A DNA stretch of 9,623 nt from Acidobacteriota bacterium (lineage in GTDB: Bacteria; Acidobacteriota; UBA890; WLXD01), in assembly GCA_022571615.1 (NCBI GenBank), contig JACZXM010000070.1:1-9623 (forward strand), read 5' to 3'. This document shows positions 1-6,678 of this stretch, one piece after another; position 1 is the stretch's first letter, and each line of letters begins with the position of its first letter. The notes under the pieces were generated by a model that was not told the origin of the DNA, searched no databases, and saw only the letters and a list, made by a program, of their open reading frames with translations. The translations under genes and the position numbers were made by a program.

Positions 1-1188
1 CGGGGACGATGGTCCGTTCAAGGACCTGCGATCTGGCGTTGGAAAGACTGGATCGACCGCCGCTTCATGGACAAGTTCAATCAGCTCCCCGACATGGAGC
101 TGGAACACGAAGCGGGCTCGGCGGACGCCGATTCGCCGACCCTGGAGGTCATCGCTGCGGCCCCCATGCGGTGCGGCGGATGCGGCTCCAAGGTCGGCGC
201 CGGCGTTCTGGAGCGCGTACTGGCGCGCCTCGATCCGGTGCGCCGTGACGATGTCATCGTCGGATTGGATGCACCCGACGATGCCGCGGTCATCGAGGTA
301 CCCGAGGGCCACATGCTGGTGCAGACGGTCGATCAGTTCCGTGCCTTCCTGGACGATCCCTTCATTTTCGGCAAGGTGACCGCCAACCACGCCCTGGGCG
401 ATATCTACGCCATGGGCGCGGAGCCACAAACGGCAATGGCGATGGTCACGGTCCCCTATGCCGCCGAGGACAAGATGGAAGAGGACATCTTCCAGCTCCT
501 GGCCGGGGCGCTGGAGGTGTTTCGGGAGGCCGGCACGGCGCTGGTCGGGGGCCACACTTCCGAGGGCGCCGAGATGACGCTCGGGTTCGCGCTCAGCGGG
601 TTGGTCGATCGCGACAAGCTGCTGCGCAAGGCGGGGATGCAGCCCGGCGATGCACTTATCCTCACCAAACCGGTCGGGACCGGGGCGCTGTTCGCAGCCC
701 ACATGCGCCGCAAGGCCAAGGGCCGCTGGATCGAATCGGCGCTGCGCTCGATGCTGCGCTCCAACCGGCGGGCCGCGGAATGCTTGCGCCACCACTCAGC
801 CACCGCGATGACCGACGTTACCGGGTTCGGCCTGCTGGGGCATTTGGTGGAAATGTTGCGCGCGTCCGGCGTCGCGGCCGAGGTGAAGCTTGCTAGCATC
901 CCCGTGCTCGACGGCGCGCTGGAGGTCGTCGGCGCGGGGATCTTCTCCTCGCTCCAGCCCCACAACGTGCGCCTGCGCCGCGCCATCTGCAACGTCGAGG
1001 AGGCGGCCGCGCACGCGCGCTACCCGCTGCTGTTCGACCCTCAAACCGCGGGCGGCTTGTTGGCGAGCGTGCCGGCAGGCGATTGTGCCGGTTGCCTCGA
1101 GAAGCTGCGCGCTAGCGGCTACGATGCCGCTTGCGTCGGATCCGTTGTCCCGGCCTCCGCCGCTGAGCGGGTCACGCTGATTGTGTGA
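1..1188 (+). CDS. selD: Selenide, water dikinase (selenophosphate synthetase), 5'-truncated; probable C-terminal part of an FAD-oxidoreductase/SelD fusion
   Basis: SelD makes selenophosphate from selenide and ATP, the selenium donor for selenocysteine or for 2-selenouridine in tRNA. The frame is open from base 1 with no stop, and the 22 codons before the first ATG (67) read as a W-R-W-K-D-W-I-D-R-R-F-M tail. I know this tail as the junction of the NADH-dehydrogenase-like FAD domain with SelD in fused proteins, so ATG 67 is probably internal. Counting from that Met, the glycine-rich active-site loop is RCGGCGSK at 35-42. Cys39 and Lys42 align with the essential Cys17 and Lys20 of E. coli SelD, while E. 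coli Cys19 is Ser41 here. The ATP/Mg-binding acidic motifs follow: DAPDDAAV near 68-75, TVDQF near 88 and NHALGDIYAMG near 106-116. The frame ends normally at a TGA. The active-site residue is encoded as Cys, not as selenocysteine. The family is certain; the fusion is strongly suggested but its main part lies outside the window. Confidence 0.95.
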   Translation, partial: RGRWSVQGPAIWRWKDWIDRRFMDKFNQLPDMELEHEAGSADADSPTLEVIAAAPMRCGGCGSKVGAGVLERVLARLDPVRRDDVIVGLDAPDDAAVIEVPEGHMLVQTVDQFRAFLDDPFIFGKVTANHALGDIYAMGAEPQTAMAMVTVPYAAEDKMEEDIFQLLAGALEVFREAGTALVGGHTSEGAEMTLGFALSGLVDRDKLLRKAGMQPGDALILTKPVGTGALFAAHMRRKAKGRWIESALRSMLRSNRRAAECLRHHSATAMTDVTGFGLLGHLVEMLRASGVAAEVKLASIPVLDGALEVVGAGIFSSLQPHNVRLRRAICNVEEAAAHARYPLLFDPQTAGGLLASVPAGDCAGCLEKLRASGYDAACVGSVVPASAAERVTLIV

Positions 1189-1204
1189 TCGCGGCGAGCC
1201 GCGA
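1189..1204 (+). other. GC-rich stem-loop directly after selD; weak terminator candidate
   Basis: The 16 bases directly after the selD stop form a perfect 6-bp stem (TCGCGG paired with CCGCGA) around a CGAG loop. The place suits a transcript end, but no T-run follows, so a standard intrinsic terminator is not shown. It may be an RNA 3'-end stabiliser or chance in GC-rich sequence. Confidence 0.3.
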
Positions 1205-1402
1205 CGCGTTCGTAGCAGTACTTTGGTCGCGGTCATAGCTGCATGTGGTTCAAATATATGCAACCAAACTACCGTTTGGCCCCGGGCACGGCACTTTGCA
1301 CTGACCGCACAGGATCGGGATGGCGCGCTCTCTCCTCGGCAGGCGCGGTAACCTAGCGGGACTCCTCAACTCCTGACAGGTTTCTGATGAACCCGTGGCT
1401 CC
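1205..1402. other. Intergenic region with an AT-rich patch and an inverted repeat
   Basis: No convincing gene lies here. Around 1248-1263 is a short AT-rich patch (TTCAAATATATG), rare in this GC-rich window. It is followed at 1264-1279 by a perfect 6-bp inverted repeat with a 4-base loop (CCAAAC-TACC-GTTTGG). The patch could be a -10-like region for the downstream genes and the repeat an operator or RNA hairpin, but no matching -35 box at proper spacing could be recognised. I searched both strands for a tRNA, including tRNA-Sec, because selD is adjacent, and found no cloverleaf. Confidence 0.3.
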
Positions 1403-1516
1403 TTGGGTGCGGACGAGAGCAACTACATCGACAGGTACTGGGAGGATTTGGCACAGGTCGCGGACGACGTGCTGGGTGAGCCAGACGATTGGCTGTTCCC
1501 TTCGGGAGGTTCTTGA
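1403..1516 (+). CDS. Possible small ORF or gene remnant overlapping the gamma-glutamyltransferase start
   Basis: From a TTG at 1403 this frame encodes 37 residues, acidic and rich in aromatic residues (DESNYIDRYWEDLAQVADDV, then a GEPDDWLFPSGGS end). Third codon positions are mostly G or C, as in real genes here. Its TGA (1514-1516) overlaps the ATG of the next gene as TGATG, the usual sign of translational coupling. No good ribosome binding site precedes the TTG. An ATG at 1387 lies just upstream behind a weak CAGG site, but in the neighbouring frame. Removing one C from the CTCCTT run at about 1399-1404 would join that ATG to this frame and give a 42-residue protein. It could be a small protein with an unusual start, a frameshifted gene (real or a sequencing error), or a relic. 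I do not recognise a family. Confidence 0.35.
   Translation: MGADESNYIDRYWEDLAQVADDVLGEPDDWLFPSGGS
1504..1509 (+). promoter_or_regulatory. Shine-Dalgarno site for the gamma-glutamyltransferase gene
   Basis: GGGAGG sits 6 bases before ATG 1516. This decides the start over an in-frame TTG at 1489, which would add nine residues ahead of the lipoprotein signal and lacks a comparable site. Confidence 0.75.
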
Positions 1517-3330
1517 TGAACGGCAGATCGGGTTACGGGTCGGATCGAGGTTGGGTGTGGAGTGTCTTCCTCGGGGTGGGTGTGCTGCTGGCAGGCGCCT
1601 GTGGTGGCGGCGGGCCGGCGAGCTCGGAGGCGAGTTCCGAGCCTCTCGATCCATACTCCGAGGCGGCGCAGTATACGGTTCCGCCGGAGTGGACGTTCGC
1701 CGCCCAGCTCGGCTCTCCGGTGGTTGAGTCGAGTGGCGGCATGGTAGCGACCGACGCGCGGCTGGCGACCGATGTCGGCGTGCAAGTCCTGGACGAAGGC
1801 GGCAACGCCATCGACGCGGCCGTGGCGACGGCGTTCGCCTTGGCCGTCGTGTACCCGGCGGCCGGCAACATCGGCGGCGGAGGGTTCGTCGTGCTGCGGC
1901 TGGCGAGTGGCGAGGTCGCGGCGCTGGATTTTCGGGAGAAAGCGCCGATGGCCGCCAGCCGCAACATGTACCTGGACGAGGAGGGTGAGCTCACGCGCGA
2001 CTCGATTATCGGGCATCGGGCGGTGGGCGTTCCTGGCAGCGTCGCCGGTCTGTGGGAAGCGCACCGACGCTACGGTTCGATGTCGTGGCAGCAGGTCATG
2101 GAGCCTGCGATTCGCCTGGCCGAGGAGGGGTTCATCGCCGACGCTAGCTTCGCGCGGTCGGCAGGGTCGCGAAAATTCGAGCGGTTCGATGCTTCGCGCC
2201 GGCTGTTCTGGCCCGACGGTGAGCCGCTCGAGGAGGGCGACACCTGGAGCAACCCGGAGCTAGCGGCGGTGTTGCGTCGGATCAGCGAGCGCGGTCCCGA
2301 GGGCTTTTACGAGGGCGAAACCGCCGAGCTGATCATCGCCGAGATGGGGCGTGGGGGCGGCCTGATCACGCACGAGGATCTGCGGGCCTACGAGGCGAAA
2401 TGGCGCGACCCGGTGGTGTTCGACTATCGGGGCTATGAGGTGGTGTCGATGCCGCCTCCGTCATCCGGTGGGCTGACGCTCGCTCTGATTGCAAACATCA
2501 TCGAGGGCTATGACCTGCGCCAGCTCGGCTGGCACAGCCCGGTCGCGATCCACACCGTTACCGAGGCCATGCGGCGCGCCTTCGCCGACCGCAACCACTG
2601 GCTCGGCGACCCCGATTTCGTCGACAACCCCGGCGACATGTTCCTGTCAGAGGAGTACGCGGGCCAGCTGCGTGCGTCGATCCGGCCGGATTCGGTCACA
2701 CCCTCGGACAAGATCCAGCCGGACAGCGGGAGCGATGGCAGCGAATCGATGCACACGACGCACTTCTCGATTGTCGACGCCGCCGGCAACGCGGTGGCCC
2801 TGACCACGACCCTCAACCATGGCAATGGCTCGGGTGTCACGGTCACCGGCGCCGGCTTCCTGCTCAACAATGAGATGGATGATTTCGCCTCCAAGCCGGG
2901 ATCGCCCAATGCCTTCGGGTTGGTGCAGGGTGAGGCCAACGCCATCGAGCCGGGCAAGCGAATGCTCTCGGCGATGACACCGACCATCGTCGTGTACGAG
3001 AATGAGGCGATCCTGGTGACCGGGGCCAGCGGCGGTCCGACGATCATCACCGGTGTGTTCCAGATCATGACCAACGTTCTCGACTACGGGTTCGACATCG
3101 GCACCGCGGTGCGATTACCGCGCTTTCACCAGCAGCACCTACCGGATGTCCTTCGGTACGAAGCCGACGGACTGTCCGCCCAGCTGATCGCAGAGCTGAA
3201 GGGAATCGGACACGAGATGATGGCGGCTCGCTTCCGTATCGCCACCGGGGCATCCCTGTTGCGGGTCGGGGGGGGCTGGACCGGGACCCATGATCCACGT
3301 GCCCTAGGGAAGGCACGGGGGCAGGAGTAA
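1516..3330 (+). CDS. ggt: Gamma-glutamyltransferase (glutathione hydrolase), lipoprotein form
   Basis: This N-terminal-nucleophile hydrolase cleaves the gamma-glutamyl bond of glutathione and related amides and transfers the glutamyl group to water or amino acids. The 604-residue precursor begins with a lipoprotein signal: Arg4/Arg11, a hydrophobic core and the lipobox LAGAC with Cys29, followed by a Gly-rich tether. The +2 residue is not Asp, so outer-membrane anchoring is expected. The precursor should self-cleave before Thr414 in HTTHFSIVD, giving a small subunit of 191 residues (190 in E. coli). Arg140 in LDFREKAP matches E. coli Arg114, Asn434 matches Asn411, and Asp456 in NNEMDDF matches Asp433. 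The lid loop is present near 460-472, unlike lid-less Bacillus forms. Two substrate-pocket positions differ: E. coli Ser463 is Ala486 and lid Tyr444 is Phe467. The gene ends 36 bases before the next gene and is probably co-transcribed with it. The family is certain; exact substrate is not. Confidence 0.96.
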   Translation: MNGRSGYGSDRGWVWSVFLGVGVLLAGACGGGGPASSEASSEPLDPYSEAAQYTVPPEWTFAAQLGSPVVESSGGMVATDARLATDVGVQVLDEGGNAIDAAVATAFALAVVYPAAGNIGGGGFVVLRLASGEVAALDFREKAPMAASRNMYLDEEGELTRDSIIGHRAVGVPGSVAGLWEAHRRYGSMSWQQVMEPAIRLAEEGFIADASFARSAGSRKFERFDASRRLFWPDGEPLEEGDTWSNPELAAVLRRISERGPEGFYEGETAELIIAEMGRGGGLITHEDLRAYEAKWRDPVVFDYRGYEVVSMPPPSSGGLTLALIANIIEGYDLRQLGWHSPVAIHTVTEAMRRAFADRNHWLGDPDFVDNPGDMFLSEEYAGQLRASIRPDSVTPSDKIQPDSGSDGSESMHTTHFSIVDAAGNAVALTTTLNHGNGSGVTVTGAGFLLNNEMDDFASKPGSPNAFGLVQGEANAIEPGKRMLSAMTPTIVVYENEAILVTGASGGPTIITGVFQIMTNVLDYGFDIGTAVRLPRFHQQHLPDVLRYEADGLSAQLIAELKGIGHEMMAARFRIATGASLLRVGGGWTGTHDPRALGKARGQE

Positions 3331-3366
3331 ACCCGCCCAACGGATTGTCGCCGCGACGGACAGCGA

Positions 3367-4236
3367 ATGAGGGAAACGGGAGAGGACCACGCGCCAGCCA
3401 AGCGATTTCCGACCCACGGCCATGCCGGCGTGGTGTTGGTGCTGTTGCTGTGGGCATTGAACTGGACTCTGCCGGGCCTGCGAACGCACCTGTTGTTCTT
3501 TCCGCTGTGGCTGGGATACTGCCTGACAGTGGACGGCCTGGCGGTGGCGAGCAGGGGCAGCTCGCTTCTGACCCGGAGTCGCGCCGGCTACGTGAGCTTG
3601 TTCCTGGTGTCAGCGCCGGCGTGGTGGCTGTTCGAGGCCATCAACCTGCGCACCCACAACTGGCTCTACCTGGGGCGCGAGCAGTTCAGCGACCTGGAGT
3701 ATTTCCTGCTCGCGTCGCTGAGCTTCTCGACCGTCATCCCGGCCGTGTTCGGGACCGCGGAATGGGTTCGCGGCTGGAGTTGGATCGAGCGGCTCGCCTC
3801 CGGCCCCAAGCTCGCCGGTCCTGGTCATCGCCGCGCCTTCATGTTCGTGAGCGGGTGGCTTGGCCTGGCGCTCTTGCTGCTGTGGCCGCGGTACTTCTTC
3901 CCTCTGGTGTGGGTCTCGATCTGGTTAATCCTCGAGCCAATCAACGCCTGGCGCGGTCACCCGACCTTGCTCGGGCCGCTCGAGCGGGGCGACTGGCGCC
4001 CGCTCCTGTCGATGGCTCTGGGCGGCCTGATGTGCGGCTTTTTCTGGGAGCTGTGGAACTTGCACGCCTATCCGAAGTGGACCTATCGGGTGCCGTACGT
4101 GGACTTCCTGCGTGTGTTCGAGATGCCGTTGCTGGGTTATCTGGGCTACATCCCCTTCGCGTTCGAGCTCTACGCTCTTTACCACCTGGTAAGCGGATTG
4201 GGCTCAGATCGGTACCACGACTACCTTCGTGTGTGA
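3367..4236 (+). CDS. Polytopic inner-membrane protein of unknown function
   Basis: This 289-residue protein has about eight hydrophobic segments, near 18-37, 42-60, 74-92, 112-132, 157-174, 176-192, 212-231 and 250-275, and no signal peptide beyond the first helix. I do not recognise an enzyme family with certainty. Three helix ends carry the same Glu-x-x-Asn pattern: FEAIN at 89-93, LEPIN at 189-193 and WELWN at 227-231. The first and third are similar over about 15 residues (ENL...W.Y spacing), which suggests an internal duplication. The C-terminal part is rich in aromatic residues (FEMPLLGYLGYIPFAFELYA at 251-270). ATG 3367 is the first usable start after the upstream stop; its ribosome binding site is weak. 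It follows the gamma-glutamyltransferase gene by 36 bases, so shared transcription is likely, but a functional link is not shown. Confidence 0.85.
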   Translation: MRETGEDHAPAKRFPTHGHAGVVLVLLLWALNWTLPGLRTHLLFFPLWLGYCLTVDGLAVASRGSSLLTRSRAGYVSLFLVSAPAWWLFEAINLRTHNWLYLGREQFSDLEYFLLASLSFSTVIPAVFGTAEWVRGWSWIERLASGPKLAGPGHRRAFMFVSGWLGLALLLLWPRYFFPLVWVSIWLILEPINAWRGHPTLLGPLERGDWRPLLSMALGGLMCGFFWELWNLHAYPKWTYRVPYVDFLRVFEMPLLGYLGYIPFAFELYALYHLVSGLGSDRYHDYLRV

Positions 4237-4422
4237 CCATTTTGCGCTTACAGCATCTGAGGGTGCGAGCGAACGTGTGCGTAGCGGGGACCCCACCACG
4301 TCGAGTGAAAGAGGCTGTGATCGGCGTGCAGGAGGAATGACCTGCCCAGGTCCGGCAAGGCAGCTCTGAGGAAGTTCACCGGGCCGCCGCTGAGGGCCGG
4401 GAGCAGGGCCGTGACCGAGCGT
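4237..4422. other. Gap between convergent genes
   Basis: This 186-base stretch separates two genes read towards each other, so transcripts from both sides should end here. The only clear structure is a short hairpin at 4339-4352 (GACCT, loop GCCC, AGGTC) without a T-run on either strand. An AGGAGG at about 4330-4335 is followed too closely by an ATG opening only a ten-codon frame. No gene is supported. Confidence 0.4.
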
Positions 4423-6678
4423 TCAGTCGCGTTGTAACGGCCCGCCCAGCCGACCGAGACGGGCAAGGGCGCGCGGCGCCAGGTAGGGTCCGTCCCAATG
4501 CAACAGTCGGGCATTCTGCACCGCCGCCGCGCGTGAGAGCGCCTCTCTGGCATTCTCCAGATACCGAGGTCCGATCGACTCCAGCGCGATCCCGAGGTAA
4601 TAGTCGATCATCGCCTGCGCCCGCGGAGAATCAGACGGAACCCGCACCGACCGCAATCGCCGAACTGCCGCATCCCACATTCGAGCCTGCATCAGGACAC
4701 CGGCAACGTTCAACTCGGCAACCCATCGCGGGACTGTGGCGTCGGTCGAGGCTCCGGCGGCGTTCCCGGCCGCCCAGACCGCCGCGTAGGCCTGAGCCGG
4801 GTCGCCAGGAGCGATGACCGAAGGGCTGGTCCCGAGCGTGATCTGGACGCTGATCGTCGCCGTGCCACGACGGAGTCCGACGGTGACATCCGAGCCCGGC
4901 GCATGGCGATCGATTAGCTCGCGGACCTCGGCTGCACGCTCCGGTGGCACGGAATCGACCGCGACGATTGCGTCGCCGATGCGCACCCCCGCCTGCTCAG
5001 CGGGACCATTCGGAGTAATGTCAAAGACAATCGGGTATGAGCCCGCCTCGCTGTCGAGGACGAGCGCGCCAAGCCATGCACGCGTGCTGGTGAAAGGCCG
5101 TTCGAGACGATCCACGAACCGCGCGAGCGACCCTGAATCCTCGAGGGGAACCCGGATTCGATCGGGTGTCGACGGTCCGGGTGCAGCCGGCCACACCCAG
5201 AGGTCGGCGTGTGAGGCGAGCAGATCGTCCGAAAGTACGGCCAACAGATACACGGAACCACCGAGCTTGGCATCGTACTCGGATTGCACGCCGTTCCAGT
5301 CGACATTCCCCGCGACCGGTGACGCGAGCTCGGCGAGGTCTCTGAGTCCAGCCGCGGTCAGCCCCGCGCCTTCGGCGAGACTCGGATCCGTGTCGACGCG
5401 CTCGAGATAGATCCAATGATCGACCGCCAACATTGCCTCCCGGAGTCCGTCGACCACGGTACGGGCGCCGTGCTCGTCGCCCCCCAAGACCCCGAGAAAC
5501 AGGACGCTCAGTCGCAGGCTGATGTCGAGCGTCAGAAGGTCACGATCGAGCAGCCGTACCGAGTCCTCGTACATTCCCCCGGCGGTTTGGGTAACCGTGA
5601 TGCGATATTGGCCGGGCGCGAGCTCGAGATAGGGCGCATCGGGAGCGTTGCCCGACGTGTCTGCAGAGCCCGCCGGCCGCGGCACCTCAGGGGAACCGTT
5701 AACCAGCACCGTGGCCCCTTCGGGCAGGGACTTCAGGACGATGGTCCCACGCAGGGGCTCCAGTATCAGACCCCCAGCGTTGAAATCGACCAGGCTGTCG
5801 ACTTGGACGCGCGTTCGAAGAGGCCGGTAACCGTCGATCTGGACTTCGATTTCATGGCTGCCAAGAAGCAGGTCGTCGACGACGAACCGGCTCGAGAATT
5901 CCCAGCTCGGGTACCGGGCGGCGGCCCCGCGCAGCAACAGATCGGCAGAAGCGATACCCTCCGTCGTTCCAATCGGTTGGCCGTCCAGCAGCACCTTCGC
6001 TCCCGATGGACGCGTGTACAGCATTACCACCGCGCTGTCGCGCTCCAGGACGACGTGACGCTGGACCGTGTTGCCTGCAGGGATCTCGAGAGTGTCGCGG
6101 AACCGCGCAAAACCGGCACGCGCCGCGACGACCTCGTAGGTTCCGGCAACGAGCGCAACCGGCTCGAAACTGGAGCGCGTCGTGACTCCGTCGACGGTGA
6201 TGTGAGCATCGTCCGGGGAGATCGTCAGCAGCAGATACCCCACCACATCGGAGCGTGTAGCGTCGAAAAGCGCGGCCAGCTTGGGTGAAACGAGGTGGCG
6301 CTCGATCTCGAATCCCGGTTGAACCAACAGCAGGCTCTGCAGGTCGCTCCTGGCCGCATCCTCATCACCCAGGTTGAGATGGGCTCGGGCTCGATGGTAG
6401 AAGCTAAGAACCAGGAGATCGGGTTCGTCCGAGGCCCGGGAGCCGGCACCGCTTGGTTGCAAAAGCGCGATCAAGCGCGAAAACAGCGGGATCGAGTCGG
6501 ACTGTGCGGCCGAGCTGAACAACTGCTCAGCTTGCGCATACAGCTCAGCCGGCGACTGCGGTTCCGATGGAGTCTGCATCGCGTCCGCCGCTGGCAGCGT
6601 GGCGATCAGCCAGAGCGAGGCCCCGACGACGATCGGGCGCCAAGCCGGCCTGCTGGCCGCGCCGGTTGCGCCTCTCAT
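4423..6678 (-). CDS. Secreted PEGA-repeat/PDZ-domain protein
   Basis: The 751-residue protein starts with a Sec signal peptide (basic start, hydrophobic core near 16-30, probable cleavage after ADA at 31-33). A helical TPR-like region follows at about 42-140. Three PEGA-type beta domains come next, near 148-212, 217-309 and 311-390, each with an 'xxPxGAxVxxDGxxxG'-like pattern (RPSGAKVLLDGQPIGTT at 223-239, LPEGATVLVNGSPEV at 318-332). Residues 392-533 form a domain I cannot assign. A PDZ domain follows at about 534-616 (ITPNGPAEQAGVRIGDAIVAVD at 554-575, in two parts: the NGPAEQAGV turn and the GDAIVAVD strand). The rest is helical and TPR-like. No catalytic triad of a protease accompanies the PDZ domain. 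It is the last gene of the minus-strand operon; its ATG overlaps the previous stop as ATGA, so translation is probably coupled. A periplasmic scaffold or cell-wall-binding role is inferred from domains only. Confidence 0.88.
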   Translation of the reverse strand: MRGATGAASRPAWRPIVVGASLWLIATLPAADAMQTPSEPQSPAELYAQAEQLFSSAAQSDSIPLFSRLIALLQPSGAGSRASDEPDLLVLSFYHRARAHLNLGDEDAARSDLQSLLLVQPGFEIERHLVSPKLAALFDATRSDVVGYLLLTISPDDAHITVDGVTTRSSFEPVALVAGTYEVVAARAGFARFRDTLEIPAGNTVQRHVVLERDSAVVMLYTRPSGAKVLLDGQPIGTTEGIASADLLLRGAAARYPSWEFSSRFVVDDLLLGSHEIEVQIDGYRPLRTRVQVDSLVDFNAGGLILEPLRGTIVLKSLPEGATVLVNGSPEVPRPAGSADTSGNAPDAPYLELAPGQYRITVTQTAGGMYEDSVRLLDRDLLTLDISLRLSVLFLGVLGGDEHGARTVVDGLREAMLAVDHWIYLERVDTDPSLAEGAGLTAAGLRDLAELASPVAGNVDWNGVQSEYDAKLGGSVYLLAVLSDDLLASHADLWVWPAAPGPSTPDRIRVPLEDSGSLARFVDRLERPFTSTRAWLGALVLDSEAGSYPIVFDITPNGPAEQAGVRIGDAIVAVDSVPPERAAEVRELIDRHAPGSDVTVGLRRGTATISVQITLGTSPSVIAPGDPAQAYAAVWAAGNAAGASTDATVPRWVAELNVAGVLMQARMWDAAVRRLRSVRVPSDSPRAQAMIDYYLGIALESIGPRYLENAREALSRAAAVQNARLLHWDGPYLAPRALARLGRLGGPLQRD

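Noticed and set aside
67..1188. ATG 67 as the true start of selD
   Set aside because: The frame is open upstream to the window edge and the upstream residues look like the fusion junction, with no ribosome binding site close to ATG 67.
1189..1500. tRNA-Sec gene next to selD
   Set aside because: TTCAAAT near 1249 resembles an anticodon or T-loop sequence, but no flanking stems or acceptor arm could be paired.
1489..1515. TTG at 1489 as start of the gamma-glutamyltransferase
   Set aside because: GGGAGG precedes ATG 1516 at good spacing and the lipoprotein signal begins there.
3345..4340. A 331-codon plus-strand frame overlapping the membrane protein
   Set aside because: It is Arg/Gly/Pro-rich without domains, while the frame at 3367-4236 has regular membrane helices.
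4330..4368. Small gene behind AGGAGG in the convergent gap
   Set aside because: The ATG is only about one base from the putative ribosome binding site and the frame closes after ten codons.
5416..6288. A 290-codon plus-strand reading frame opposite the PEGA/PDZ gene
   Set aside because: Long open antisense frames are common in GC-rich genes. The minus-strand frame has signal peptide, PEGA and PDZ domains, while this one has no recognisable domain.
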